Positions 33,459-46,985 of a stretch of DNA of 64,000 nucleotides are shown piece by piece (position 1 is the first letter of the stretch; the number at the start of each line of letters is the position of its first letter). The translations under genes and the position numbers were made by a program. The stretch lies in NCBI RefSeq assembly GCF_051622035.1, contig NC_135361.1:26405205-26469204 (forward strand), read 5' to 3'. The notes under the pieces were generated by a model that was not told where the DNA came from, made no database searches, and was given only the letters and a program-made list of their open reading frames with translations. The DNA is from Arctopsyche grandis. Taxonomy: Eukaryota > Arthropoda > Insecta > Trichoptera > Hydropsychidae.

Positions 33459-36253
33459 TAGATACCCCTCCCTCGATCGTGGGCATCGCCGTTGGCGATT
33501 CACACCCACGCTCTTCATTGCACCCATCAATCTGACCCTCGCACATACTATCCTTACCTATACGGTGAAGAATTCGATGCCATCAATGACGCCGATAGCC
33601 TCTCATTCTTGGACGATTATCTCTACTATATTTAATCTATTTATTATTTGGATTATTGCACACACACACACACACTCATAAATGGACGATTAATTTTGAA
33701 CGTGTTCTTGTAATATCCGATTGATCGATTTGACTTGTGTATTATTATTAAGCTACGTTTTCACGGACAGTATTAGAAATGAGATCGACGAATTGATGAA
33801 TAATATCGTCATTGGTGTTTTTGAGTGATGTTTATATTGCTAGTAAGTCCAACCGGCACTTCAAATAGCAACACTCGTCAAGGACAAATTTACATCATTA
33901 ACACACTGATTATTAATTCGTCAAATGCCAGTTCTATTTTCTAAATATGCTGTGACGACAAACGTGGTGGGAATTTTGGATATTTTTCTGCGATTTATTT
34001 ACTTATGTGAATTTTATTTATCGTGAGGAATTTTTTTCAATATGTTTTGTAGTAAGTATTTTTCAAAACAGTTGTAAATATAGTGTTATGTATTAGTTAT
34101 ATGAAAAGGGATTAATGAATTTGTTGTGTAGACGTGCGATTTATTTCATTATTGACCTGATGATGAATGAGTTGCAATATGGAATTTAAAAAAATCTATT
34201 TTTGATAAAATGTTAGGTTAGTTCTTTGCATTCTTGTGAAGTTTTGTTGCAGATCATACGGAAACCTTACAACGCCATCACAATATTGTACAATACTACA
34301 AAGATACCGCGTTAAAGTCGACATTGGCGTATCAAATTGGTCTTTGGAGGCTATACGACCGCCCAGTTCAAGGTCAAGTGGGCCATTGGTTCCCAATATG
34401 GACGAATTTCCATGATGTTGACAATGAATGTACAATTTTAGGATTAGATTCGCCTTTGATCTAAAGACAAGGCATTTCTATATCCACAGACGTTACTTCA
34501 TTGAAACTTGCCTAACGTTAGTTGTCATTGTGACACCTTCGAATCTGATCTATCATTATTTTGTTTGTATGTCAGAATCTCGTACGTAGTGTTACACCAT
34601 TTTATTTAAATTCTCTCTAACGCAAATCTTTATACTCCCACCTTAGTATGTACTTAAGACAATTTAGGAACAATTTTATTTTTATTCGATTTCTATTGTA
34701 GATAGCTTTTATTTTTTTGCATTAAGTTTAAGTGTGATGTAAATATTTTATTAATATATTTAGATATTATTTTTTACTATTATAATTTTATTATATTTAT
34801 ATTTTGTAAAAAGAAAATAATTTTGATAGGTTTGCTTTGTATATATATTTTTTTCTACTTTTTGCTATTTAAATTTGTGCCCAGGTATGAGCTGGCTGAG
34901 TGTTAAATCTCAATCATTTTACCTAATTTTTGTATAAATAATATACGTAATTTCATTTAAAACGTGGATAACAAAAAAAAAAAGGACAAAAGTGTAAAGA
35001 AGAGGTATCATAAATGGCTTACTCTTGATATTCAAATTCTGTATGAATATTCAATAATAACCGAATTAAATAAAAATAAAAATACCCATATATTGTACTA
35101 TGAAATTGAAATAAATTGTTATAATGGAACGGGCGATTTTCATCAATGAAATAAATAAAACAAGCATTACATTGTTGAAATGTTTATTTGTATTATGTAT
35201 TTATATATATTTTTCCCATATTCCGACGTGGCAGCGTTGCACATATACAAAAGAATATAAGCGCTACTCGCCGCACGTGTGCAGTCATACAAGCATGTAG
35301 TTTATATTAGCAATGCAAATACACAGATTATACGATTACTGAACACCTTTTTTAAGTACTCAACAAGACGAGGAGATCCTTCGGCGTCCGATAACCTTCT
35401 GGACACAAAGGCGGTCCGAGGCCGAACGATCCCGCTCCAAAGTAGACAGAACAGAGCGGCACAAAATAACAAACACAAAAGTCATATAATACATACAATA
35501 AAATAAATTCCATAACAATAGTGATATCCATTATGATCACAGAAACGATATAAAATCAACCGAAAGAAAGAAAAAATGTGCGCTTTGATAGTTTCATTGT
35601 GAATGTGTTTATAATAATGAGCTAATTACCCCCCAACCCCCCACCCGAATATATTGGAACTGATTACACAAAACCACACCATCGTCGTCGATGATTCAGT
35701 CGTTTAATATAATGGTTATGTTTCATTGGAGATCATGTTTGAATCATTTTGTTTCAATCGCTTAAACCTAACGTTTCATTTTTGAGCTGGACTCGATTTT
35801 ACACGTCGAATGTGTATATCTTTAAACAGAAATACAATTCATTAAATTCTCTACCACACACACATCGAATACGTTTAAAATTAAATAAAAATCATATATA
35901 TACATATATGTGTATATATATGTATATAATAGTAGTAAAATTTGTATACTTTAAAAACAATAATTTTGGGATTTCAATAGAAATTCATATACATATAGGT
36001 ACGTACACATATAAGTTAAGAAGTAAAATTTCAAATCGGCTTCGAATCTACATACATACATATATATCGATCGATTTATAAATTTTGAGCGTCACTTTTG
36101 TCTAATGACTAATATTTCGAATTACTTTTTTGCCTTGCACAAAAAGAGACGATACGCCATTGAAACTGCCCTGTGATAACAAGGATCGATCATTTTGCCA
36201 GCGGGAGAAATCTGGTCGCAATGCGATGAGTCAGTTTCGTTGGAAAGCTCATT
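33459..36253. other. Convergent 3' region between MED28 and tankyrase
   Basis: No gene is seen. The left part is probably MED28 3' UTR and the right part tankyrase 3' UTR. A (CA)n run lies at about 33660-33675. Paired AATAAA signals lie at 35150-35159 (+) and 35183-35188 (-, seen as TTTATT). A fragment at about 34345-34440 resembles 29640-29700 (AGGCCATAGAACCGCCCA-like words) and may be old repeat. Confidence 0.4.
35150..35188. terminator. Opposed poly(A) signals between the convergent genes
   Basis: AATAAATAAA on the plus strand and, 30 bp further, TTTATT (AATAAA on the minus strand). This would end MED28 and tankyrase transcripts with overlapping tails. It is inference from motif and orientation only. 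Confidence 0.35.
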
Positions 36254-39200
36254 TCAAGCCGCTTGTTCGACCGGTGCACCCTCTTCCGGCTTAACGATCT
36301 GATAAGTGATAAGATATTCCGGATAAGCCTGCGAAAAAACAATGCGTTATTAACACGTGCCTCTTATCTGAACGTCGATACACGATTTCGTACACACCTG
36401 TTCGCCTCTGTAAACAACGTATTCGGGGAAACAGAGTCCACCTTGACTAGGCCGACCGGCTACCGAGTGATGACCGGGTGGAGCGTGAGCCATCTTCATC
36501 GCACTCAACAGTACGAATGACCGACCGAGACAGACACGACACAGTAACAATTGTCTGAAATGAAAGCGAGTCATTCAAAAGTAAATACATTTATTAAAAG
36601 AATATATATATTAATAAAACTTGATGATAAAATACCTATGACAGGAATAACAACTCCTATCTTTATGAGCTGGACATCCAGTTCCTCCACCCATTCCATA
36701 TACATATTGATTACTCTTTGAAGAATGTTCAGCAAAATATATACCAGCCCCAAACATACCACCTATAAAATAATTATAATATACATGTGGAATGAAAAAA
36801 ATTATACGAGTAGTATCTACATATATATCTTAATTAATAATAATGATTTTTTTCATTTCCAACTACACAGTACCTATATAAGCGTGTCGTTCATCGAATC
36901 CCTTTTGAACTATAGCGTTTATAAACGGTGATCCGTGGAATAACATTCTTTCACCGGCGAAAGTTGAACCACCAGGAGATGCAGTTCCTACATTAGAACC
37001 TAAACCGGCTTCTTCGGCTATTTCTTTTCTACGATGTCTATATCGTTCCCATAGTCGCCTATTTTGAACCTTTTGAATCTGTAAAAAAAAATGTTGAAAT
37101 AATCAATTCGCGGTTATATCCACATAAAAAAAACAATTCATAAAATAAAAAAATGGGATGTGACCAACCCACGACTTTATCTATGTATTTGAGGAATATA
37201 AGAAGGATAAAAAACAATTCGACAATTAAACATACATATACGTTCACACATACCGGCTATGAGAGCATTTTCGATGCAAATTGAGCGCAAATGTAGGGAA
37301 ACTTACACAAGACAAAAGTTATACTTTTGTTAAGTTGTCAGATTTTATTCGAAATTTTTTTATTACTTAAAATTACTATAATTATTATACACATTAAATA
37401 TCAAGAAAATAAAATAATGAAATATTGTTTTAAAAAAAATTACTACTTCAGGTTTACGAATTCTGACCAAAACCTTATCAACTCACTAAGTTAGTACATA
37501 AATAATACAAATATAAATTTTCAGCTTGAGACATTCAAGGGTGTGAAAAAAATCGTGTTGTCACAACATTTTTTACTTTTCCCACTTCCAGTTTATTAAA
37601 TTTAGTGATTTTTTTTTATTTTCATCCCATTACAAGGACTATATTTGAATGTTTTCGTGAAAAGCGCACATACATATTTAAGGGGAGGTACCATTTCCAG
37701 TAAAATTAAACATTTGAAAAAAAATAACGTATTGTTACGTACACTACCGAGTAAGTGCAAACGGATTAAGCCGAGTAGCATCCCAGAGACTGTGTGACCG
37801 TTATAATTGGTTTCAAGGATTATCTCCAGACTAAGTGCAAGTAGGCTAAACAATGGCCACCGAATTGGCCGCTATTGGTCCCTTCTCAGAAGAGACCGAT
37901 AGCGTGGGACTGAGTGTCGTGGGAATACATATCCGGGTACATGCCTAAACAATAGGGAAGTAACTGGACGTCGAAGATGCCCTGAGCGACCTATCCGTTA
38001 TAAGGCGGTACTTAGGCGATATCAAGACATTCTGGGCGGAGCACTGGCAGTGCGTGTATCTCCTTAATCACCAATAAATGCTGTGACACGACTTTGGCCT
38101 TTTACTCGGATCCTCCACCCACCCCTACGCAACAGTATCAATACTAAGTTTCAGTTTGATAGGACGAACGGTGTTCAAAAAATACACAGACATACACACA
38201 TTTTTTCTAGATCATGAAAACGTGATCAGCGATCGATTCCGAGTTCGAATTTTAGTATGATCCTAAAACTTCATCCATTGTTACTACATACATATAGATA
38301 AAATAAAAATACTCACTCTAATAACATTATAATGAGAAAATATTCCTCCAGCATGACCGAAATCTCTGTGGCTTCGGACTGAAGCTTGCATTTCAGCTTC
38401 GACTACGATAAACTCAGGATCTTCCCTAGTCAATTCGGCTACCATTGTACCGGCGTACATTTCTATAAATATAATAAACAACATTTTACTATGATACATA
38501 ATAAGTACTATAACAATCGAATGCAAGTTAAAATACCTGGCGTAGACAGCTTCATTTGAACGCCCTTGATTAACCGGTGACGGTGACCATACGCCGATAC
38601 ACCGGCCTGTTTCAAATCTTCGTGCGACATTTCACCGAGAATATCCAAAGTTATCTGTTCCCGTTGCAACAATTCCGTCAAGTGTTCCAAACCCAGACTA
38701 AAATAATCAAAACAAATTAAAACTCGCAAACTATGTGAATGCATTGCAAAAAAATAATTCTCCATACCTAGATAAAAATGAGTGAAGACTTTCTGTCTCG
38801 CCGAACGGTGAAGCTGAACCCGCAGCTTGACCGCATTCAGATCTAGATCCCAAAGAATAAGTTGAAGGTGCACCAGAATTATAAGTCAAATCACACAACT
38901 GAAAACAACGACTCGTATAAAACATATGTTATATATATATAATTAAACCGATTTATGTATGTATGTAGGTTACCGGCAATGAAAGCGTGATTGTATTTCC
39001 ACTAGGCATATGAACAGTTTCGAGTTGAGGAGTCGGAGGTGGTGGAATCGGCGCTGCAGAATGTAATAAAGCTGGCAGAGGCGGAGGAGCTGGTGCTGCA
39101 CCTAGCATAGCATCCTGTAATAGACTACGAACATCATCGGCAGCGCTCAGCTCCAAAGCCGTCTGACCTTCTTGATTTTTGAGGAATGGATCAGCACCGT

Positions 39201-42200
39201 GAGCCAACTAAACAAAACCATTATTTAATGCTAATTCTTAAATAATACTATTGTAAAGAAACTGATCGAGATATTTCAGAACCATCTTCTTCTCAAGATA
39301 CATACATACATATGTAGTCAATAATGGTTATACTTCTTGATCACAAATCTTCTAATGGAAGAAAATTCTAAAATATATCAACCAATAATGTATAAAACAT
39401 ACCAGAAGAGCACATAATTGAGTGCGTCCTTTCTGAGCAGCTTCATGCAGCGGAGCAAATCCCCACTTATCGGTAGCGTTAACCGAAGTACCACTTCGGA
39501 TCAACAAAGCGGCAACGTCAGCATGTCCATAAGAAGAAGCGTTGTGCAACGGAATTAAACCACCTTTATCACGAGCGTCCACTTCAGCCCCACGTTCCAC
39601 AAGCAATTCGGCAACTTCTAAATTATTATATCCCGCTAAAACAGATCAAACAATAATTAAAATACCACACACACAAAAGCGACACATTCAATTCAAGAAA
39701 ACTATCTTCAAACCTGCGAGATGCAACGGAGTGGAGTTTCTACCATGAGCATCCCTACAGTTGATATTCGAAGGCGTTAATAAACGTCGGACTCGAGGAA
39801 GATCTCCACGCTTGGCAGCATCTAATAAAGCTGCATCACCACGTAAAAGATCAGCCGTTTCGGCGTCTCCGTCTCTAGCTAGCTGAAGCGCTGTCAAACC
39901 GTCACGATTACGACGCGACGGATCGGCCCCGTGCTATCATCAAACAATAAAAACAGATGAAAAATAATCCTCTACACATAGCATACATCACATCAACGAC
40001 CAACAATACCTTCAAAAGAAGCCGAACAATATCAGCCTTTCCTTTAGCAGCCGCCTCGTGTAACGGTGTAAATTTCCAAAGATCGGCAACATTCACACTA
40101 GCTCCAGCTCTAACGAGCAGTTCCGTCACTTCGTAATGCCCGTACGAGCACGCATTGTGTAGCGGTACAAGTCCACTATAAAACGACACTTAAATGACAA
40201 ACACTTCAAATATCTAATTTACAAGAAATATTTATAAAAAAAAAACCTACCCTTTATCCTTAGCATGAACGTCAGCACCGTGTTGCAGAAGCAGTTCTAC
40301 AACACGTACTCGATTATATCCAGCGGCGAAGTGTAACGGCGTGCTGTGACGGCCGTCAAGATCTCGACAATTCACTAGATGAGGACGAGCGCGTAGAAGC
40401 CGGCGAGCAGTGTCCACGTCTCCAGCTCTAGCAGCTTCGAGCAAACGACGCTCAGATTCTACACAGCCTCCGACTCCATCTTCGCTACGAGCCTCTGCAA
40501 AAATCAAACCAAATTATTAATCGAAAGCACATATTAGATTAAGATTCATTGAGAGAATTCTTCGGCCATATTACACAAATTTTATGTATAGTTTTACCTT
40601 GAAGGATTGGAGCAGCACTGTCTCCAGCGAGTTGCAAAGCAGTGTAACCTTGAAGGCTGATCAATTGAGGATCAGCTCGATGAGCTAATAACAATCGGCA
40701 TGCAGCAGCGGCATCTCGTCTTGCACATCTATGCAAAGCCGTTTGGCCGAGGCCGTCGAGCGCATTAACTTTAGCACCTTTAAATATAAATTAGAATTAA
40801 TAAGTATCAAAATTTATATTCGTTTTAGATGTTTTATAGTGATTTTCTCACCATTTCTAAGTAATACATCCATAGCATCTAAATGGGAATGATCGGCAGC
40901 TACATGTAATGGCGTCAAAAAGTCTTTATTTTTCTCATTCAAATGAGCGCCCTTTCTAATCAACATTTCAAGGACCTAAAAACAATAAAACTTATTTTTA
41001 TTTAAATTTTTAATGATAAATATACATCTTTTTGCAATTATAATGACCTGCTTTCTTTTCGGATAAACGCTACCGGCAGCACAATGCAAAGGAGTATCAC
41101 CCGTGTAAGGATGGACGAAATTGACAGCACTAGTAGACGTTAACGGAGTCGAAGGTACAGTCGGTGTCGGAGCCGGCGGTGCCGGACTACCTCCAGCCGG
41201 TGAACCAGGCCTTAACTCAACCGACTGCAAAACCTTAAAAGAGTCAAATCAACATTATACAACGATTACATTGAAAAAATAATACAATAACAGATCATTA
41301 CGGGTACTTGTGTAGGCGTAGAAGGCCCAGGTGTGAGAAGAAGACACGCAGAATGACTGGACAGTAATTTTTTAACCCTAGCGGAGTCGGCCATACGACA
41401 CGCATCCAAAAGACAGTGACCTCTATACTCCACTGAAACAAAAATGCAACAATTTATACAACATTCAAATAAAATCCAATTAAAAAATTGATACACCGGT
41501 TTACTGACCTACGAGCCGTTCTTGCAATTCTCTAGTCGGAGCTACGTCTATTGCAGATTTGCCGTGACAGTTTAATTGGGTAGGGTCGGCGCCTTCACTC
41601 AACAGCAACGAGCATACCTATAACAATCAAACGTTACTTTTGCGTAAATATTTTTAATTATGTAATGTAATCATCAATACAATACCTCGACTCGGGATTT
41701 GCTAGCTGCTTCGTGAAGAGGAGTGAAAGCCCACAAGTCGTTTGCGTTGACGTTGGCTCCGTGTTTAATCAACATTTCGGTCACTTCAAAATGTCCATAA
41801 GAACATGCATTATGTAGTGGTACTAAGCCCCTATAAAAAATAAAAACATTATATAAATATAATTAATTTTATTAAATTCAACATATTTAAAATTCAACGA
41901 TGACTCTCAGTATTGTATTTGATACAATGAAAAAATACTTCAAAGATGAGAGCCCAGCCACATTGTGACTTTGTTGCGCGACCAGATCAAATGTATGCAG
42001 TTGTATGGAGCATGCCACACCAGGCAACTGACCAGTTGACCAAACTACAATATGAAATAGCTTGACCAACCAGATCGGTTGCCGGCGTTGGGTCTGATCA
42101 CGGTAATTTTACTGCTCGAGTGACTGGCGCGATCCCTCAAAATGTATAGCATTGTATTGAGAGGTGCCGCACTCGGTAATTAGTTGTCGGCGACTACATA

Positions 42201-45200
42201 GTAAAAAAAACTATGAACACTGTTTCGTCACGTATTGGAAACTCGTATAGGTATTAGTGAGTGGATTCTTGGTCGCTTCTGGTTGCCCGAGTTGGCTGAC
42301 CAAGAGTGACCACGAGCAGCTACGCTTGGGCAACAAAGTCACTCCTTACAAGTCACCCGGTGTGGTCTGGCTCTAAATGTTGCTGCACACAATGCAAGTA
42401 GATAAACAAGTAGAGTAGATAAACACATAAAAAAAAAGAGCTAGAAGAACTCCAGTACGCCAAATCTGTATCACAGTGTCCCATCACGAGGCTCACCCCC
42501 GCGGTATTTTTGGTGATATTTTATCCCTGTATAGGTTTGACAGTGATCGATAACGGTGATTCCCATATTTGAAGAAATGCAAGAGAAACCCGTCGAAATA
42601 ATAAGATCGTACGAATCAAAACTGACATGAAGATATGCCTCTCACTGCTGGAGTCCACGTACGCGTCCCATGCCGTACTTTTGAGTGTGTTCATCGAGAA
42701 AACCTATCAAGTAGCCGTACCGAAGTTAGATAAATAGTATGGATTCACTTCATAAAATTGACCTGCAATATCAACATCAAGCCATTGCTTGTGCGCGCTC
42801 TCTACTTGTGGCATGACACGACCCCCACAACTGAATTAACGACCCGAATTCCTGTCAATTTGTAAAAACGTTCAATTCGACATGCTAAATTCGATTCTCT
42901 ACTCGACATCTTTACCAACATAGTGCGTAAGCTCCGGCACTAACAGAATACAGATCATTTGAGAATATTTTAGGATATACCAGGCAAAAACAACTGAACT
43001 TGCTTGGCAACTTGTAAAAGTTCATCTTCAACATTACTGAAAATGCACATTCTGACATGCTTCCCTGCTTACATTGTATACAGCCATCTTAGAACATTCT
43101 GATATGACTGAAAAATACAAGATCATCCTGAATAGAACATTACCCTTTATCTTTAGCGTGCACGTCTGCACCGCGTTGCAACAGCAAACGACAAGCACGA
43201 GCACGATTGTAGCCCGCTGCTAGGTGTAAAGGAGTACTCCGACGTCCATCAGCCGCGTGACAATTTACAGCGAGCGGAGTCAAAAGTGCACCGAGTCGTT
43301 CTTCACAACCGGCACGAGCCGCTTCCAACACTTCTTCTTTACGATAGTCACCTAAAAATTAAATTAAATTACATCCACACATACAACAAAAAGGATCCGA
43401 GACTGAGAACTCTATATATGTACCTGTTAACACTGGTCGGGTTATAGTATCTGCAATGTCGAGTGGAGTTTTGCCTTCGGTATTTCGAATGTTTGGATCG
43501 GCGCCGTGTTGTAAGAGTGCTGTAATATAATATCATAAATTTTATTTACGTGTATGCCGTATTGAAATGGAATCTTTGGTACTGTAATAACATTACCGAT
43601 GCAGACGTCGAGTTTTCCTTTGGCCGCAGCTTCGTGCAACGGTGTATAGTTCCAATTGTCGCGAGCTGAAGGCGGTGCCCCGGCCGCTAGTAGCAATCGA
43701 GCTACGTCTGCGTGTCCGAAGGAGCAGGCATTGTGCAACGGATGAAGGCCACCGTCGTCCCGAGCGTGGATCGAAGCACCGGAAGCCAACAGAAATTCCA
43801 CAACGTCTCTTCTTCCATACCCTGTAATATTATACGGAATGGTAATTAGTTCGATGCGGAAGTACATACGTATGTAAGTCGGTTTCATAATGATATTATT
43901 GTTCTAATTGGAATACGAAACGTATGTAGCTATTACGCATATATTAGTGATTTGCTAAATTACTGCATACGTTTCTGTTGTTTTAATGCAAAAGAGCATC
44001 AGTAGAGACACGTATTTTGGGCATTTTGCTATTAATGCTTAATTGATGCTAAAATTCGGAATAAATTTATAAAATTAATAGACAATTTAGAAGGGCTTCC
44101 TATCCCTTTGTCCATTTATTATGTGAAGAAATCGAGGGGATAAAACAGAGCTTGCAGTTTACCATAAACGGTGTTTTTCCTGTACTACATTTTACTACTG
44201 TAAACAAAAGAAAACAGTTGGAGCTGTGTATCCAAAAGGCTGCTCAAAAAAGCGTCTTAAAACTAGACTCGCACTCAAGACTAAATGAGACAAATCTATT
44301 CCTACGAACATTGAGTAAACTATTCAATCCATCTGTGGCAGGTACAAAATCTAATATTAATGTTAAAGAAACAGTTTTGTTTTTTAGAAACCTGCCATTG
44401 TTTAATGTATTAACAGAGGCTTAACGTTTGGATATCAGCACTTTTTTAGACAATTGATAGAGAATATGAAAAGTGAATCCACAATGGATATATTGCTATT
44501 ATTGATGGCAACAAAAATTAAATATGAAGAGTTTGGTTGTGCAGCTCTAAAATCTATTTGGTGTCCCATCAATAGTGTGGACGCTGAAAGGTATTTTAGT
44601 AAATGCAATATAATTGTTACCGATCATTGTCGCACGAATCTCAAAAAAGAATCTGTAGAAATATGCTCCATGTTCGAGTTTTAATAAATTTAATTGGTAT
44701 TGTATTTATATTTTTTTCATTGTAATTTTAATTCCAAAACATATTTGAATTTTTCTATTATTTTTTAATTGTTGTGTTGTCTTTAAATTGTATAAAACGC
44801 TAAAATGCAAAATGAAAATGCTAAAATTGACAAAAATAGATGCCCAAAATACGTGTCTCTAAGCATCAGGTGTATTTTTAATGTATAAAAATTGAAATCG
44901 TCTGTATGTATGTGCCGTCCAAGGTTATATCTTTCATATATTTAATTATAAAAGCGATATATTATGTTAAATTTTCTGATATGAATTACTATGTGCATAT
45001 GATGTGCGATTTCATTACTAGAACATTTGTTTTATCAATTTGTAAATACACACGGTATTGTTATAATAATAATTGTTATTATTAATTACAAAACATTATT
45101 TATTGTTGTTTGGTATATATAAATTGAATGTATTTGCACATGTCTTAGATAAAATCTATTATGCCTTATTTAATAGTAAACATTTTATACATTCAATATA

Positions 45201-46558
45201 TCAATAGTTGTGACCTTATTCGATATTGGTCATCACGCAATTATTTATTAGTATTAATTATATTTATATGTACAAATATTCATGAATTTTTGATTATTTT
45301 ATTTTATACTAAAAATAAATTAAATTTTAATAAATAACGTAATTTTTTTATTAAATTATTTTAAATAATAAACATTGTGTATTTTATTTGAATCGAAATA
45401 ATTAAAAAAAATTAGTTAAATACAGATATAGTTTTTTCAGGTGAAACTGAATTAAATTAAATTTTTCGAATCATTATTTTAATATTTTATTTTTATATAT
45501 ATACCAGAAAGGCCTAACAGCTAAATCCAAATACGCCTTCCTGGCCAATTACATACAAACATCGATTTAAAATTTTTAGAATAATTTTAACAAAGCATCA
45601 TTGAAACATTTATGGATATTTTGATAAAATTAAATTTTTTATATATATATAAATCGTCAAATTTCGAAATGAAAAACTCAGGATTTGCGACACTTTTAAT
45701 GATTTCTATAAGAATTGGCGAAATTCAAGATATAAAAAAACTCGAAAATTGCGAGAAATGGGTGAAGTTGCTGATTTGTTGGAACCGTTTAGATAAATTG
45801 GCAAATTCTGATGGGAAACGATCGACCTGAAGTCACAAACCAAGGTTTGGCCAGCAGCCGCAACCAGTGGGATTCGAACCCGTGACCACTACGTTCGAAA
45901 GCACGTTGTTGGTTTATAATAAAGAAGGAAAATCAAATGCAGGATTAATAAAAATGCCGATAATACATAATCTCGATTACGGTAACGAATCTACAAAATT
46001 AAAAAGGATTATAGAAAAAGTTTATTGACAGCGGATCAATACCCAATTTTCACACAAATCCGACTCACTACATGTCGCAACTGGAAACGCGGAAAAATTA
46101 CACGAATCCAATTTCCACACTTGGATTGCGAAACGAGTGGATTCGCCAGCTTGACACGATTCCATTCGCGACGAAAAAAATACATATATAATCCAACACA
46201 CGTACGAATGTCGGAACAAAGCAAACGAAAGGAGCACTTTGACAGTGGGCGATCGCGATCATATGGGATGTGAAAGTGCGAGTGGGGTCGTGAGGAAGCG
46301 AGGAAGTGAGGAAGCGAAGAGGTGGTCACCTGCTGCGAAGTGGAGGGGAGTGGACTTCCGGCCCGTGGAGTCCCTGGCGTTGACGGACACCGGAGAGACG
46401 AGTCTCCTGACCAGCGCGAGTTCGCCAGAGCGACACGCCTCGAAGAGCGCTCTCAGCGAGTCGGGGCCTTCGGGGGGCGCAGTCGTCGTCGGAGCGCCTC
46501 CGCCCCCCGCCACGGCAGCCTCGGCCGCGCCCCCCACCACCAGCGACCGGCGGGACAT
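36254..46558 (-). CDS. Tnks: Tankyrase (poly-ADP-ribose polymerase with ankyrin repeats and SAM domain)
   Basis: 22 exons in coding order: 46330-46558, 43597-43821, 43424-43519, 43144-43351, 41686-41830, 41509-41617, 41302-41432, 41048-41224, 40852-40975, 40598-40777, 40251-40494, 40010-40175, 39714-39933, 39403-39635, 38974-39207, 38768-38898, 38537-38697, 38317-38462, 36874-37078, 36636-36762, 36398-36554, 36254-36328. Sum 3723 nt, 1240 aa. Ankyrin clusters fill about residues 50-880 ([25 protein letters not shown] motifs), then a Pro-rich linker. The SAM domain is at about 940-1004 ([20 protein letters not shown]) and the PARP domain at about 1020-1240. The catalytic H-Y-E triad is visible in [14 protein letters not shown] and PEYVVY; the zinc site is [12 protein letters not shown]. 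Tankyrases PARylate axin, telomere and spindle proteins in cytoplasm and nucleus. The start at 46558 (MSRRS) was chosen over an in-frame ATG at 46687 because it matches the family and has a purine at -3. Confidence 0.95.
37155..38255. repeat. Dispersed repeat, relative of 7330-8000, split by a solo LTR
   Basis: It shares GTGACCAACCCA at the left and TTTTTTCTAGATCATGAAAA at the right with the PAXBP1-intron copy. It lies in the tankyrase intron between the exons at 36874-37078 and 38317-38462. Confidence 0.65.
37733..38134 (+). repeat. Solo LTR, plus orientation, same family as the PAXBP1 intron-7 element
   Basis: 402 bp, TGTTACGTAC ... CCTACGCAACA, with a GTAT duplication on both sides (37729-37732, 38135-38138). 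It contains TTATAAGGCGGTA and AATAAATGCTGTG in transcriptional order. It is more diverged from the other LTRs than they are from each other. Confidence 0.87.
41831..43143. other. Large tankyrase intron, no gene recognised
   Basis: It holds moderately GC-rich sequence with self-similar words (GACCAGTTGACCAAAC, TTGCCCGAGTTGGCTGACC) suggesting an old palindromic element around 41940-42370. No transposase or conserved frame. Confidence 0.4.
44003..44861 (+). mobile_element. hAT element relic in tankyrase intron 1
   Basis: Inverted ends TAGAGACACGTATTTTGGGCAT are flanked by a perfect 8-bp duplication AGCATCAG (43995-44002, 44862-44869). The frames at 44152-44424 and 44454-44684 together give the C-terminal hAT dimerisation region ([19 protein letters not shown]). 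A stop and a frame change lie between them, and the N-terminal half is missing, so it is dead. Confidence 0.9.
44870..45479. other. AT-rich intron sequence, nothing recognised
   Basis: No frame, inverted repeat or RNA gene is evident in this part of tankyrase intron 1. Confidence 0.4.
45480..45920 (-). mobile_element. SINE copy, inverted, in tankyrase intron 1
   Basis: On the minus strand it has a perfect B-box GGTTCGAATCC near 45870-45885, shared middle words (GCCAATTTATCT, AAACGGTTCC) and the CCAGGAAGGCG ... GGCCTTTCTGGTATA 3' end of the SINE at 8274-8692. The A-box is not visible, so the 5' end is truncated. Confidence 0.68.
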
Positions 46559-46800
46559 CACGCAGACATCTGATCTCGACAGACGACACAAGACACAAGA
46601 CACACGACACACGACACACGACAGACGACTCGCACGGCGCACCACAGACGACCGATACTCGGAGCCTCTCCGCTCGACACTCGACACTCAACACAACACT
46701 GGACGGTCGCAACGCCCGCTTTTCGCCACCTATACCCGACCGTTTCGTTCGACTCTTGTTATCTTTGTGTTTTGCGTTGCGATTTTATTTACGAGCAAAT
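46559..46800 (-). promoter_or_regulatory. Tankyrase 5' leader and probable promoter
   Basis: GC-rich stretch with a CACACGACA-type short tandem repeat (about 46590-46625), lying upstream of the chosen start on the minus strand. No core promoter motif can be assigned. Confidence 0.4.
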
Positions 46801-46985
46801 TTACATCCAAATGCTATTTTTTTCTCTCTTTACAGTGTCTAATTGGCATAAGCGATAACGGTTCGTTGCGTTTGAGTGTGAAAATTCAAGTAAAGTTTTA
46901 TAATTATTAGACCTCGGATTTTGACTAGAGTAGAATTTTTTGGGGTGGGACAATTTGGCATTCGGTCGATGGATCATACTGGTAA

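Noticed and set aside
35352-35540. Minus-strand frame with GPPLCPEGYRTP-like residues
   Set aside because: Short, no family recognised, and located in the probable 3' UTR of tankyrase.
46559-46687. Upstream in-frame ATG of tankyrase adding 43 residues
   Set aside because: The extension is Arg/Ser/Cys-rich from a CACACGACA-type repeat. The downstream MSRRS start fits other tankyrases and has a better context.
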